The notes: generated by a model not told the origin, from the sequence alone. Positions 31,409 through 40,410 are shown, numbered from the stretch's first letter. The stretch: 64,000 nucleotides of DNA from Mycolicibacterium sp. P9-64 (GCF_008329605.1 NZ_NPKO01000001.1:434001-498000); one strand, 5' to 3'. Program-made: numbers and translations.

Positions 31409-33283
31409 ATGCCGCGCAGCCTCGAAGAGGTCGTCACCTTGGTCGCCTCGGAGCTCATGGCGGCCAACGCCGAGAACGCCACCGCGATCAGTGAGCGCGT
31501 GCTCGCCGACCTCGCCGCGTACCTCGGCCTCGACGTCAGCTTCCTGCGGCACAACGACCACGAGCTGCACGCCAGCAAGCTGATCGCCCAATGGCCCATC
31601 CGGGACTACATCCCCGACCCCGATCCGATCGGAGTGGTCTACTTCGAGGGCGCAGATCCCGTCTTCGCGATGGCCGAACACCTCAAGGAACCTCTGGTGA
31701 TCCGGCCGGAGCCGGCGACCGACGAATACCAGCGCACCATCGAGGAGGGAACCACCGTTCCTGCGACGTCCCTAGCGTGCGTGCCGCTGCTCTCCGGTGA
31801 CATCACTACGGGCGTGCTGGGTTTCGTCAAGTACGGCGACCGTGAATGGACCGTCGCCGAGCTGAACGCACTGCAGGCGATCGCCACCCTGTTCGCCCAG
31901 CTGCAGGCGCGCATCGTCGCCGAGAGTCGCCTGAAGTACCTCGCCGAGCACGACGACCTGACCAACCTGTGCAATCGGCGGGCTTTGGTCAGCCACCTCG
32001 AGCACCGCCTCGCCGCGGGCCAACCGGGACCCGTCGCGGCGCTGTTCCTCGATCTGGACCGGCTCAAGGCCATCAACGACTTCCTCGGCCACCACGCGGG
32101 GGATCGGTTCATCGCGTTCTTCGCAGGCCGACTGCGTGGGCCCGTCGGCCAGCCCGACCTCATCGCCCGACTCGGCGGCGACGAGTTCATGATCATCCCC
32201 GCAGAACCGATGGGGCTGGCCGAGGCCGAGTCCTACGCGCACAGGGTGCAGGCGGGTCTGCGTGGCAGGGTCACGATCAACGACGAGATCCTGAACCGCA
32301 CCGTCAGCATCGGTGTCGCCGTTGGCGTCCCCGGTCGCGACGCGGCGTCGGATCTGATGCGCCAAGTCGACCAGGCGCTGATGTCGGCCAAGAGCGCAGG
32401 CGGTGACGCCGTCGCCGTCTTCACCGAAGATCTCGCACTCAAGAGCGAATTCCGCAACGACATCGAATTGCACTTGCGTGGCGGAATCGAAAGCGGCGGT
32501 TTGGTTCTGCACTACCTCCCCGAGATCGATCTGCGGACCGGTGCGGTGGTGGCCACCGAGGCGCTGGTTCGCTGGAATCATCCGACGCGCGGGCTGCTCC
32601 TGCCCGACTCGTTCATCGCGGTCGCCGAATCCACCAACCTCGCAGGCGAACTGGGACGCCTGGTGTTGCGGATGGCGTGTGCGCAGCTGAGTAGGTGGCG
32701 GTCGACCGGCCTGGCCAAGGAGATCGTGTTGCGGGTCAACGTGTCCCCCGTGCAGCTGGTCGCCGAGGGGTTCGTCGACAGCGTCGCCCGCACCATCGAC
32801 GAGTTCGGCCTCGATCCCGGTTCGGTGTGCCTGGAGATCACCGAGAGTGTCGTCGTGAAGGACATCGAGGCGGCCCGCGTCACGCTTGCCGGTTTGAAGG
32901 CCGTTGGGGTGAAGGTCGCCGTCGACGACTTCGGCACCGGGTACAGCGTGTTGACCCACTTGAAGTCATTGCCGGTCGACACCATCAAGATCGACAGGAG
33001 CTTCGTCAGCGAACTCGGCACCAACGCGGGGGACCTGGCAATCGCGCGCGCAATCGTCGCCCTCGCCGAAGCCTTCGAGCTGGAGGTGGTGGCCGAGGGC
33101 GTCGAGACCGAGGATGCGGCAAGGACGCTTCTGAGCCTGGGATGTGTACGCGCACAGGGCTTCTTGCTGTCGCGTCCGCTGGACGGCGCGGCGATGGGGC
33201 AGCTACTCGGACAGGGGTTCGTCCCGTTCGCGCTGGACGAGCCGGCGGTGAACGGCATGCGCCCCGTGGCGGATCGCGCCTAG
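31409..33283 (+). CDS. dcpA: GAF-GGDEF-EAL c-di-GMP synthase/phosphodiesterase
   Basis: This 624-aa protein resembles M. tuberculosis Rv1354c and the M. smegmatis DcpA/MSDGC-1 bifunctional enzyme, which makes and degrades c-di-GMP. An N-terminal GAF sensor (about 1-165) is followed by a GGDEF domain with an intact RLGGDEF (about 256) and FLDLDRLKAIND. The EAL domain keeps TEALVRWNHP (about 384), CLEITES, VDDFGTGYS and VAEGVETE. Both active sites look complete. The ATG at 31409 is preceded by TTGCGT (31375-31380) and TACCGT (31397-31402), a -35/-10 arrangement that would start transcription at or near the ATG (leaderless). It follows moeY by 19 bp. Confidence 0.95.
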   Translation: MPRSLEEVVTLVASELMAANAENATAISERVLADLAAYLGLDVSFLRHNDHELHASKLIAQWPIRDYIPDPDPIGVVYFEGADPVFAMAEHLKEPLVIRPEPATDEYQRTIEEGTTVPATSLACVPLLSGDITTGVLGFVKYGDREWTVAELNALQAIATLFAQLQARIVAESRLKYLAEHDDLTNLCNRRALVSHLEHRLAAGQPGPVAALFLDLDRLKAINDFLGHHAGDRFIAFFAGRLRGPVGQPDLIARLGGDEFMIIPAEPMGLAEAESYAHRVQAGLRGRVTINDEILNRTVSIGVAVGVPGRDAASDLMRQVDQALMSAKSAGGDAVAVFTEDLALKSEFRNDIELHLRGGIESGGLVLHYLPEIDLRTGAVVATEALVRWNHPTRGLLLPDSFIAVAESTNLAGELGRLVLRMACAQLSRWRSTGLAKEIVLRVNVSPVQLVAEGFVDSVARTIDEFGLDPGSVCLEITESVVVKDIEAARVTLAGLKAVGVKVAVDDFGTGYSVLTHLKSLPVDTIKIDRSFVSELGTNAGDLAIARAIVALAEAFELEVVAEGVETEDAARTLLSLGCVRAQGFLLSRPLDGAAMGQLLGQGFVPFALDEPAVNGMRPVADRA

Positions 33284-33284
33284 A

Positions 33285-33947
33285 TCAGCTGCCCTTGTGG
33301 GCAGTCAACAGGAATGCCGGTAGCTTCGCCCGGCGACGCTCGTCGACCTCCAAACTGTGGGGCGGAAGCGGCACGTCGGGCAGCTGGACGTAGACGAACG
33401 CCGGGTCGACGGCATCGATGTCCCAATGGGCCGAAACCGCTTGCTGCAGCTCGTCGTTGGTCACCAGGTTCGGCACCGGGAACGGCGAGTCGGCGGGCAG
33501 GGCGTCGCTCGTCAAGACCAGAACGTACAGCGCGGCGCCCGGCGCGGCGCTGCGGCGAATCGCCCGAAGGTACTCATCGCGCGCCTCGAAGGGCAGTGAG
33601 TGAAACAGCGTGCAGTCCAGCACCGTGTTGAACGTCGAATCGTAGGCCAGCTTCGTGACGTCGCCCTCGATGAACTCCACCGAGCCGAGGCCGCGCTCCG
33701 TGGCGGCCTTCGTCGCTTCCGCGATGGCCGTCTTGGACAGGTCGACGCCCACGACGTCGAGCCCGCGGGCGGCCAGCTCCAGCGCGTTGTCGCCGACGCC
33801 GCAGCCGACGTCGAGCACCGGCCCCTGCAGCTTGCCGCCGTCGATCAGCGCAACGATCTCGGGCTGGGGCTCGCCGATGTTCCACGGGGGTGGCCCCGCG
33901 AAGATCTCGTTGCGGTAAGCGGCATCCCAATCCATCACGTCAGGCAT
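33285..33947 (-). CDS. Class I SAM-dependent methyltransferase
   Basis: This 220-aa cytosolic methyltransferase has a Rossmann-like fold. The SAM-binding motif I is VLDVGCGVGDNALELAARG (about residues 44-62), motif II is VVGVDLSKTAI, and motif III region is FIEGDV with LDCTLFHSLP. It resembles thiopurine/tellurite-resistance-like small methyltransferases (start MDWDAAYRNEIFAGPPPWNIG). The substrate is unknown. I take the ATG at 33947 as start; a GTG at 33959 in the same frame is also possible, with GGCAGG very close to it. It converges on dcpA with 1 bp between stop codons and lies back-to-back beyond iniR's 3' end. Confidence 0.85.
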   Translation of the reverse strand: MPDVMDWDAAYRNEIFAGPPPWNIGEPQPEIVALIDGGKLQGPVLDVGCGVGDNALELAARGLDVVGVDLSKTAIAEATKAATERGLGSVEFIEGDVTKLAYDSTFNTVLDCTLFHSLPFEARDEYLRAIRRSAAPGAALYVLVLTSDALPADSPFPVPNLVTNDELQQAVSAHWDIDAVDPAFVYVQLPDVPLPPHSLEVDERRRAKLPAFLLTAHKGS

Positions 33948-33997
33948 GTGAAGCGACACTACCTGCCCGCGACGCGGTGTGTAGAGCCCCTAAGGAC

Positions 33998-36493
33998 TTA
34001 GGCCGGCGAGCCGAGGATGGCCCGCAGCATCGACAGCAGATCCGAGCGCGATTCGGCGCCGAGCCGGCGGCGGATGCGCGCGACGTGGTGCTCCACGGTC
34101 TTCGCCGAGATGAAGAGCTGACTGCCGATGTCGCGGTACGGCAGGCCCTGCAGCAGCAGCTCGGCGACCTCGCGCTCACGGTCCGACAGTCGTGACGACG
34201 ACGGCATCGACGACCCCGGCTGGCGCGTCGAGGCCGCCGCGGCCGGTACGTCGACGTCGTCCTGGCCTGTCGCCGCGAGCTTGAGATCGCGGGCCAACTG
34301 CAGCATCGCGCCCGAGATCCGCCCGTCGGGGGTGTGCAGGGCGGCCTGGCTGGCCAGCCGTGTGGCATCCCAGCCGAGCCCGTACTGCGCCAACGCCCGT
34401 GCGGCCACCGTCACCTCGTCGACGTCGACGTGGTTGGCGAGCACCCGCAGCCACGTGCGGCCCGCGATGGCCAGCGCCTTGGCGAACGCACTGTGACCTG
34501 CGGCCGCCGTCAACGCCTGGCCGTGCGGTGCCACGGCCTCCGGTGAGTTCGCCAGGATGCCCGCGTGCACGCCCGACCAGCGCAGCGGCAACGACCACAG
34601 CATCGGATTGCCGAGGCCTGCCAACAGATTGAACGCCTCGCCGATGGTGTGCTGCAGCTGATCGACTTGCCTGAGCCGGGCCGCGGACACCCACAGCTCG
34701 CCGAGCGGCAGCAGCGAGTACAGGTCCAGTGAGTACTCGGTCAACACCTCCATCGCGGCGTACCAATGCTTCTGCACGGCCCCGCTGTCACCGTTGCGCC
34801 GGGCGATCGCGGTCTGCAGGGCGGCGGCCCACAGCGCGTCTCTTCGGTGCAGCTCCGCCCCGGCGGTCGCCGCGGCCACGTCGGCGGCGGCTGCAGAAAG
34901 TTGGCCCTCCTGCATCCGCACCCAGCCGAGCAGCAGCCGATGCCTTGGCGCGACGAAGCCCTCGTCGTCACCCGTGGCGCGAACCGCGCGGCCGATGACG
35001 CTGCGCGCCCGGACGGGGTCGCCGCCGTGCAGCGCGGCCAGTGTCACTAGCGCGGCGGGTGTGTCGGGGGAGACGCCGGTGGCGGTCTGATCGGTTGTAA
35101 TCGACTGGGCAAGAATGGAAATCGCGGTCGGGTACGGTGCGTCGAGCGTCTGGATCAGGCCATCCGCGAGACTGCGGGCGGCGCGGGCGGTCGAGGTCGG
35201 TGGTCCCGCGTTCTCGGCGTCGACCGCCTTGCGCGCCGTCGCGCCGTCACCGACACCGACCGCGACGATCGTGCCCGCCGCACCGACGACGGCGTCGGGA
35301 TAGGAGCCCAGCCACCGGAATAGCTCGGCGGCCTGCGCCGCACCGCCGTCATGCGCGGCAACGCTTGCCGCGATCCGCACCGCGGCGGCCCGCTCCGCAG
35401 GCACCTCGGAGGTGAGGAGTTCGTCGGCCAGCCGTCCGGCTGTGCCGCAATCACCGGTCAGGGCCAGCGCATCGGCGAGCCGTGCAGTGAGGGCGGTTGC
35501 GCCGACCTCGGTGGCGGCGCGGTAGAGCCGCGCAGCGCGCCCGGGGTGACCCTGATTGCGTGCGGCGAGGTCGGTGAGCGCATCCGCGAGCTGGGGGTGA
35601 CGCATCCCGTGATCGGCCAGCTTGAGTGCGAGATCCATTGACAGTGTGGACTTCTCGACCTGCGTGCGGAGCAGCGCGACCTCGATGTCGTAGTGCCTGG
35701 TGGCGCCGACGATCTGCGAAAGGCAGTCGTGCAGTGCACCGAGGAAGGTCTGGCTGTGCGACGGAGCGATGAGGCCACTGGCGCGCGCCCGGTCCACCAG
35801 CGTGTGGGCGGTCTCGACATCGGTGCGCAAGGCAGCGGCGACGTCGTCTGGCCCGAGCTCGGGGTTGAGCGATGACACCAGCAGGGTGTCGAGGACGGCT
35901 TCGTCGACGCGGCGCAGCCTTTCGATGAGGGCGACGCGCGCTGCCCGAGCGGCGGCACCCGCTTGCGATTCACCATCCGGTGAGCCGAGCGCTGCGACGG
36001 CGGGGCGCACCAGGAAGGGCAGGCCCGCCGTCGTCGTCATGACCGCCCGAACGAGCTCGACGGGCGCTGGCGCACCGAGGATCTCGGCAATCGCGCGGTT
36101 CACCTCCGCGGGCGTCAGCGCGCCGAGTGTCACGATCGGGTTCTGCCGGGCCAGCGCGGTGGTCAGCGCCGCCAGCGCCTGATGATGCGCAAGGGGTTCG
36201 GCCGCAATCACCACGGTGGTGACGGGATCGCTTACCAGGTCTGCCAATTCGTCGAGATCAGTAGCACCGAGGAGGTGCGCGTCGTCGATCACGACCGCGG
36301 CGTCGGCAGGATCGCCATCACGCGGTGGCCGGGCGATCACGGTGATGCCTGCATTGCGCAGGGCCGAGCGGACGTCGCCGAGCGCCGTGGTCTTCCCCGT
36401 GCCGATCCCTCCGGACACCAGCACCTTGGTGGGTTCGCCCGGCTTGGTCGGATCTCGAGCCGTCAACGCCGCGACGACGTCGTGCACGGTCAC
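33998..36493 (-). CDS. iniR: IniR: STAND/AAA ATPase with C-terminal LuxR DNA-binding domain
   Basis: This 831-aa protein matches M. tuberculosis Rv0339c (832 aa), reported as the regulator of the iniBAC operon. Residues about 25-35 carry the Walker A GGIGTGKTT and later VVIDDAHLLG is the Walker B. The middle is an all-helical TPR-like sensor region. The last 65 residues are a LuxR helix-turn-helix (LSDREREVAELLLQGLPYRDIG and KTVEHHVARIRRRLG). I chose GTG 36493 because it overlaps the stop of the upstream Hsp70-like gene (GTGA). The frame extends to 37261, but that is a shadow of the Hsp70-like tail. The 4-nt overlap means the ATPase regulator and the Hsp70-like protein are made together, an arrangement not found in M. 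tuberculosis. Confidence 0.93.
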   Translation of the reverse strand: MTVHDVVAALTARDPTKPGEPTKVLVSGGIGTGKTTALGDVRSALRNAGITVIARPPRDGDPADAAVVIDDAHLLGATDLDELADLVSDPVTTVVIAAEPLAHHQALAALTTALARQNPIVTLGALTPAEVNRAIAEILGAPAPVELVRAVMTTTAGLPFLVRPAVAALGSPDGESQAGAAARAARVALIERLRRVDEAVLDTLLVSSLNPELGPDDVAAALRTDVETAHTLVDRARASGLIAPSHSQTFLGALHDCLSQIVGATRHYDIEVALLRTQVEKSTLSMDLALKLADHGMRHPQLADALTDLAARNQGHPGRAARLYRAATEVGATALTARLADALALTGDCGTAGRLADELLTSEVPAERAAAVRIAASVAAHDGGAAQAAELFRWLGSYPDAVVGAAGTIVAVGVGDGATARKAVDAENAGPPTSTARAARSLADGLIQTLDAPYPTAISILAQSITTDQTATGVSPDTPAALVTLAALHGGDPVRARSVIGRAVRATGDDEGFVAPRHRLLLGWVRMQEGQLSAAAADVAAATAGAELHRRDALWAAALQTAIARRNGDSGAVQKHWYAAMEVLTEYSLDLYSLLPLGELWVSAARLRQVDQLQHTIGEAFNLLAGLGNPMLWSLPLRWSGVHAGILANSPEAVAPHGQALTAAAGHSAFAKALAIAGRTWLRVLANHVDVDEVTVAARALAQYGLGWDATRLASQAALHTPDGRISGAMLQLARDLKLAATGQDDVDVPAAAASTRQPGSSMPSSSRLSDREREVAELLLQGLPYRDIGSQLFISAKTVEHHVARIRRRLGAESRSDLLSMLRAILGSPA

Positions 36494-38349
36494 GGAGTGA
36501 CGGTCACCACTTCGGCCACCGGTACCGACGGAACCGATGCCGCCGACGACGGAACCGACGCCGGCGCCGTCTGCCCGGTGATGATCGCCTGGGATGTGGG
36601 TGGCGGCGCGACCGTCGTGGTGGTGGTGACGGGCACCGTCGTGGTGGTCGTCGTCGTCGGGGGCGTGGTGGTCGTGGTGGTGGTGGTGGTCGTCGTCGTG
36701 GTGGTCGTCGTGGTGGTCGTTGTCGTCGTCGTGGTGGTCGTCGTCGACGACGTGGTGGTAGGCGAGGTGGTCGTCGTCGTGCTGGTCGGTGACTGCGAAG
36801 CCGTGGCCGTCGTGGTGGTGGCCGATCCGCTGTTCTGCTGGGTCGTCGACGACGCCGGGACCACCGTCGTGGTGATCAAGCCGTCGGACCCGGTCTTGGT
36901 GAGCGTGACGTTCTCGGTGACCGGAGTCGACGGGCCATCGTTGCTGGTCAGGGTGACGGCGGCGTATCCGCCGATGGACAGCAGGACCGCCGCCGCTGCG
37001 GCGCCGAACAGGATGGGCGGTCGCTTGTACCAAGCCAGTGGCTCGTGGTCGGGGAGGTCGTCCTCTTCCTCGTGGGCGAACGCGACCTCGGGGCGGGCAT
37101 CCGTGGGACCGACGTAGTCGGTTTGGTACTCGGAGCCTTCGTAGGGCACCGGTTCGCCACCGCCCGGCTGATCTTGCGACCAGGCCAGCTGGTTGGCCAT
37201 CTGGGTGGCGTCCTGCGGCGGCGCGGCAGGCGGCGGTGGCGGTTGCACGCCCGCGGCCCAACCCATCGTCGGGGCAAGGCCCGTCGGTGCGTCGGCCACC
37301 GGCCCCATGCCGGTGGGAGCCTCGGCGGCAAAACCGGTCGCGGCGGCAGCCGTAGCGCCCGCGGCGATGACGAGCTGCGGCGCAGGTGTGGTCACCACTG
37401 GCGCGCGCAACCGCTCCGAAAGGCTCTGTGTGACAAGCGGTACCGCTGCGCCGCCACCGACGGTCGCCACCGCGGTGACGCTCGCCAGAGGAATGCGGTA
37501 ACGCTGCAAGGTGTCGTCGACCGTGGCGACGAGACCGGCGAGCGGTTGCTCGATGAGCCGTTCCAGCTCAGCCCTGGTGACCCTGAAATCCGAAGCGAAG
37601 CCCGGCATTTCGACGGGGATGACCGTCGCAGTGTCGGCAGACAGCCGTTCCTTGGCGAGTCTGGCTTGGTCGCGAAGGCGGGTCAGTGACCCGACCGCCG
37701 CGGTGCTCGCGGGATCGGAGTTGCGGGAGTCGGCGATGCCCGTGATGACGTGGTTGAGCAGTGCTTGGTCGATGAGGTCACCGGAGAAGTCGGCCGAGCG
37801 AACCGTCTCGCCGATGATCGCCAGACCCGCCGCGGCGTCGGCAAGGGTGATGCTCGTGCCACTTGCGCCGAAGTCGCACAACACCACAACGCCCTCGCTC
37901 GGCAACCCGGGCGCCGCCCGCAGGCCAGCCAGAGCGGCCCCGGAGTCGGGAATCAGGATCGGCGGCACACCGCCAGGCGACAGACCGGGCTTGGCGCGCA
38001 GAGCGCTGCGCAGTGCTCCGACCGCGGCGGGGCCCCAGTGCGCGGGCACGGCGATCGTGACGGGTGAACCGCCGCCGACCAAGCGGGCCAAACCGTCGAG
38101 CGCTTCGACGAGGACGATTTCACCGCGGTGCGGCGAACCGTCCGATGCGATGAGGGGCACGGGGTCGCCGACGCGCTCGACGAACCCGGTCAACACCAGA
38201 CGCGGCTGGTTCGGGCCTGCGTAGTCGCCGACCTCGGGGCCGCGGTCGTTGAACAGGGTCAGCACCGACCGTCGCACTAGCGGAGGGTGGGCGCCAAGAG
38301 CCGCCACTAGATTGGTGGTCCCGACGGACAGCCCCAGTGCGTCGCTCAT
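36490..38349 (-). CDS. Hsp70-like, single-pass membrane protein with poly-Thr external tail (upstream of iniR)
   Basis: This 619-aa protein has an Hsp70/actin-type ATPase-like domain at residues 1-350: LGLSVGTTNLVAALG (phosphate 1), VVVLCDFGASGTSITLADA (phosphate 2) and VTAVATVGGGAAVPLVTQ (adenosine motif). A Pro-rich linker, one transmembrane helix (about 443-467, ILFGAAAAAVLLSIGGYAAVTL) and a Ser/Thr tail with a run of 28 Thr residues follow. There is no substrate-binding domain like that of DnaK. It overlaps iniR by 4 nt and is divergent from the IniB-like gene. It is a paralog of the protein at 44009-45715. A role in sensing or transmitting envelope stress to IniR is inferred from coupling only. 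Confidence 0.85.
   Translation of the reverse strand: MSDALGLSVGTTNLVAALGAHPPLVRRSVLTLFNDRGPEVGDYAGPNQPRLVLTGFVERVGDPVPLIASDGSPHRGEIVLVEALDGLARLVGGGSPVTIAVPAHWGPAAVGALRSALRAKPGLSPGGVPPILIPDSGAALAGLRAAPGLPSEGVVVLCDFGASGTSITLADAAAGLAIIGETVRSADFSGDLIDQALLNHVITGIADSRNSDPASTAAVGSLTRLRDQARLAKERLSADTATVIPVEMPGFASDFRVTRAELERLIEQPLAGLVATVDDTLQRYRIPLASVTAVATVGGGAAVPLVTQSLSERLRAPVVTTPAPQLVIAAGATAAAATGFAAEAPTGMGPVADAPTGLAPTMGWAAGVQPPPPPAAPPQDATQMANQLAWSQDQPGGGEPVPYEGSEYQTDYVGPTDARPEVAFAHEEEDDLPDHEPLAWYKRPPILFGAAAAAVLLSIGGYAAVTLTSNDGPSTPVTENVTLTKTGSDGLITTTVVPASSTTQQNSGSATTTTATASQSPTSTTTTTSPTTTSSTTTTTTTTTTTTTTTTTTTTTTTTTTTPPTTTTTTTVPVTTTTTVAPPPTSQAIITGQTAPASVPSSAASVPSVPVAEVVTVTP
36665..36748. repeat. Trinucleotide microsatellite encoding 28 consecutive Thr
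   Basis: About 84 bp of GTG/GTC triplets on the plus strand read as ACC/ACG/AAC-free Thr codons on the minus strand. The run is nearly uninterrupted in the third reading position (C or G only). Such triplet arrays are prone to length change by slippage, always in multiples of three bases, so the tail length can vary between strains without frameshift. Confidence 0.85.
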
Positions 38350-38426
38350 CTACACCCACATCCCATTCTCGAATCGGACCTCGTGAATCGCTGCCAACCT
38401 TAACCGTCGGGCGAGGGTGACACCGG

Positions 38427-38470
38427 TATTCCCCCTAACGGCGTGTATCCCCTAATGGGGTATCCCCTAA
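38427..38470. promoter_or_regulatory. Three TATCCCCTAA-type boxes between the Hsp70-like/iniR operon and the IniB-like gene
   Basis: Copies are TATTCCCCCTAACGGCG (from 38427), TATCCCCTAATGGGG (38446-38460) and TATCCCCTAACGGCG (from 38461). The same core recurs upstream of iniB at 39238-39256. The boxes sit in a 240-bp divergent promoter region. A -10-like TAGCAT lies at 38525-38530 for the rightward gene. They are candidates for IniR binding sites. Confidence 0.6.
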
Positions 38471-38588
38471 CGGCGTCGTCGCAGGGGTGGGCTCGACACC
38501 GATCTCGTCGACGCCCTGCGTCGATAGCATTTGAGTCGAACCAAACCGGCTTCATCCACGTATCGCCGATTCGAAAGGGAGGTGTGTC

Positions 38589-39140
38589 ATGGCAAACTCG
38601 CTCCTCGACTTCGTCATGTCGGTCGTTCGTGATCCAGACGCCGCCGCTCACTATGCGGCGAACCCCGCTCAGGCCATTGCCGACGCCAATCTCACCGACG
38701 TCACCAGTGCTGACGTCAACCATCTGATCCCCGTCGTCGCCGAGTCGCTGTCCGCGGCCGTGCCGTCGACGGGCTTCGACACGTTCGACACCGACGCGGG
38801 AAGCAACGTGTGGGCCAGTGGCGCGGCGACGGCGGCGTTCGACGCCTTCGGCGACCATCTGCCCGTGCAGGGCATCGACGACGCGCACCCCGTCGTGACG
38901 GACGTCGTGGACACCCATGACGACCTGTTGACCGCCGGTATCGACGGCGGTGACGACCCGTCGGGGGACGGTGGCATGCCCGCGGTCGCGCTCGCCGACG
39001 ATCCGTCGCTGCACTTCGATGCCCCCGTCGTCGACGACGCACCGGTGGTGGACGACGGCTCGCAGGACGACTGGGGTCATGCCGTGGTCGACGATCACCT
39101 TCCGCAGCACGACGACCCGGGATTCGACATCTTCAGTTAG
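38589..39140 (+). CDS. IniB-like protein (Rv0340-type)
   Basis: This 183-aa protein starts at ATG 38589 after a strong AAAGGGAGGTG site. The N-terminal 55 residues are an IniB-type domain (MANSLLDFVMSVVRDPDAAAHYAANPAQAIADANLTDVTSADVNHLIP; only key parts quoted are SLLDFV, DPDAAAHYA and VTSADVN). The rest is acidic and low-complexity, rich in Asp, Val and His (for example VDDAPVVDDG). No signal peptide is visible. M. tuberculosis has the related Rv0340 immediately before iniB. The shared N-terminal domain with IniB suggests a common partner or localisation signal. Function is unknown. Confidence 0.85.
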   Translation: MANSLLDFVMSVVRDPDAAAHYAANPAQAIADANLTDVTSADVNHLIPVVAESLSAAVPSTGFDTFDTDAGSNVWASGAATAAFDAFGDHLPVQGIDDAHPVVTDVVDTHDDLLTAGIDGGDDPSGDGGMPAVALADDPSLHFDAPVVDDAPVVDDGSQDDWGHAVVDDHLPQHDDPGFDIFS

Positions 39141-39237
39141 CTCGCAGCTCTGCATCGATTGACAGCGCGGCCCGACATGGGCCGCGCTGTTGTCGTATTT
39201 GGGCAGCTAGAAGCCGAATTCAGCGAACGCCCCCGAC

Positions 39238-39340
39238 TATCCCCTAATCCCCTAATCGGGCACCCCCCTATGCCCCTGCATCGAGGGGCAGAGTGAGGGG
39301 CGCCTGCCCCGTTTCACAGGGGTTCGCGGGTCCATAACGT
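39238..39340 (+). promoter_or_regulatory. iniB promoter region with tandem TATCCCCTAAT boxes and GC-rich palindromes
   Basis: Two overlapping ATCCCCTAAT boxes lie at 39239-39256 (8-bp spacing). They are followed by TGCCCCT-N6-AGGGGCA (39271-39290) and GGGGC-GCCT-GCCCC (39297-39310). A -35-like TTTCAC (39312-39317) and -10-like TAACGT (39335-39340) separated by 17 bp would start transcription near 39347. The GC-rich palindromes could also act as a terminator of the preceding IniB-like gene. Confidence 0.55.
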
Positions 39341-39405
39341 AGTCATCAGTTCGCCGGACACCCCCAGCGACAGACCTAAGAACCAGACAACCGAAAGGCA
39401 CTCCG

Positions 39406-40410
39406 ATGACCAATCTGCTCGACTACATCCTCGACCTGTTCCGCAGCCCCGACGTCGCAGCGTCCTTCGTTCAGGACCCGGAAGGCGCCATGCGTGACGC
39501 CGGCCTCCCGAACGTCAGCGCGGCACAGTTCGCCTCCGTGGCCGCCACCGCCGCTCCTGCGGGCCTCGCCCTCGGTGGCGGGGATCCGGTCCACGGCCTG
39601 CAGCGCGCAGTGGCCGACTACCACAGCATCGCTTCGCCGTTCTCTCCGCAGACGACGTTCGCGCCGCAGACCCAGACCGACTTCGCCAGCCACAACGCCA
39701 ATCAGGTCGCCAGCAACAACGACTTCATGAGCCCGGATCAGCACGCAGGGGCGAACGCGCAGAACGGCGCCTTCAACCTCGGCTTCGGCGACATCACGTT
39801 CGGTGACAAGACCTCCAACACCGCCACCGACGGCGGCGTGGTGAACACCGGCAACGCGGGTGACATCGACACCACCAACGTGAAGGGTGACGGCAACGTG
39901 GTCGGCGACGACAACAACGCCAACACCGGCGTCATCGAGGCGGGCAACCACTCGCCGGTCATCATCGGCGAGGACAACGACACCGAGGTCTCCGACAGCT
40001 CGCAGCACGCCGGCGGCGACATCATCACCGGCAACGAGGGCAACATCATCAAGGACAACGACATGTCCGGCGGACACGGCGGCAGCGCCAGCTCCAGTGG
40101 TGGTGGCGGCCTGCTCGGCGGCATCGGCAACGACAACTCGGCCAACGCCGGTGGTGGCGGTGGCGGTGGGTCGATCATCTTGACCGACGCCTCGTCGCAC
40201 GACAGCAGCACCACGGTCGGTGGCGATCAGACCACGGTCAACGCGGGTCACGACGTCTCCGGTGGGGTCGATGCCAGCCACGACGACAACTCGGTCGACA
40301 ACTCCGACAACAGCACGCACGACAGCCACGACGACAACTCGACGCACGACAGCCACGACGCCACCGTCGAGACTCACGTCGACGTCAGCAACGACGTGGG
40401 CCTGTTCTGA
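39406..40410 (+). CDS. iniB: IniB, isoniazid-inducible protein
   Basis: This 334-aa protein starts at ATG 39406 after GAAAGG. The N-terminal IniB domain (about residues 1-60) begins TNLLDYILDLFRSPDVAASFVQDP, with DAGLPNVSAAQF. The remainder is low-complexity, rich in Gly, Asn, Asp and Ser. It includes GGG-rich segments (about 225-250) and a C-terminal run of DNSTHDSHD-type repeats. The family is the first gene of the iniBAC operon, induced by cell-wall-acting drugs such as isoniazid and ethambutol. The product is glycine-rich and of unknown structure. iniA follows after 147 bp. Confidence 0.93.
   Translation: MTNLLDYILDLFRSPDVAASFVQDPEGAMRDAGLPNVSAAQFASVAATAAPAGLALGGGDPVHGLQRAVADYHSIASPFSPQTTFAPQTQTDFASHNANQVASNNDFMSPDQHAGANAQNGAFNLGFGDITFGDKTSNTATDGGVVNTGNAGDIDTTNVKGDGNVVGDDNNANTGVIEAGNHSPVIIGEDNDTEVSDSSQHAGGDIITGNEGNIIKDNDMSGGHGGSASSSGGGGLLGGIGNDNSANAGGGGGGGSIILTDASSHDSSTTVGGDQTTVNAGHDVSGGVDASHDDNSVDNSDNSTHDSHDDNSTHDSHDATVETHVDVSNDVGLF

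Noticed and set aside
36655..36760. GTG/GTC repeats considered as a CRISPR or tandem DNA array
   Set aside because: There are no spacers of constant length. The repeats are triplets that encode a Thr run in a well-supported gene.
36494..37261. N-terminal extension of iniR
   Set aside because: It is the antisense-frame reading of the Thr-rich tail of the Hsp70-like gene. GTG 36493 gives 831 aa, as in M. tuberculosis.
40200..40380. His/Asp-rich repeats of iniB considered as a metal-binding peptide gene of its own
   Set aside because: They lie in frame at the C-terminus of iniB, and no separate start or ribosome-binding site is present.
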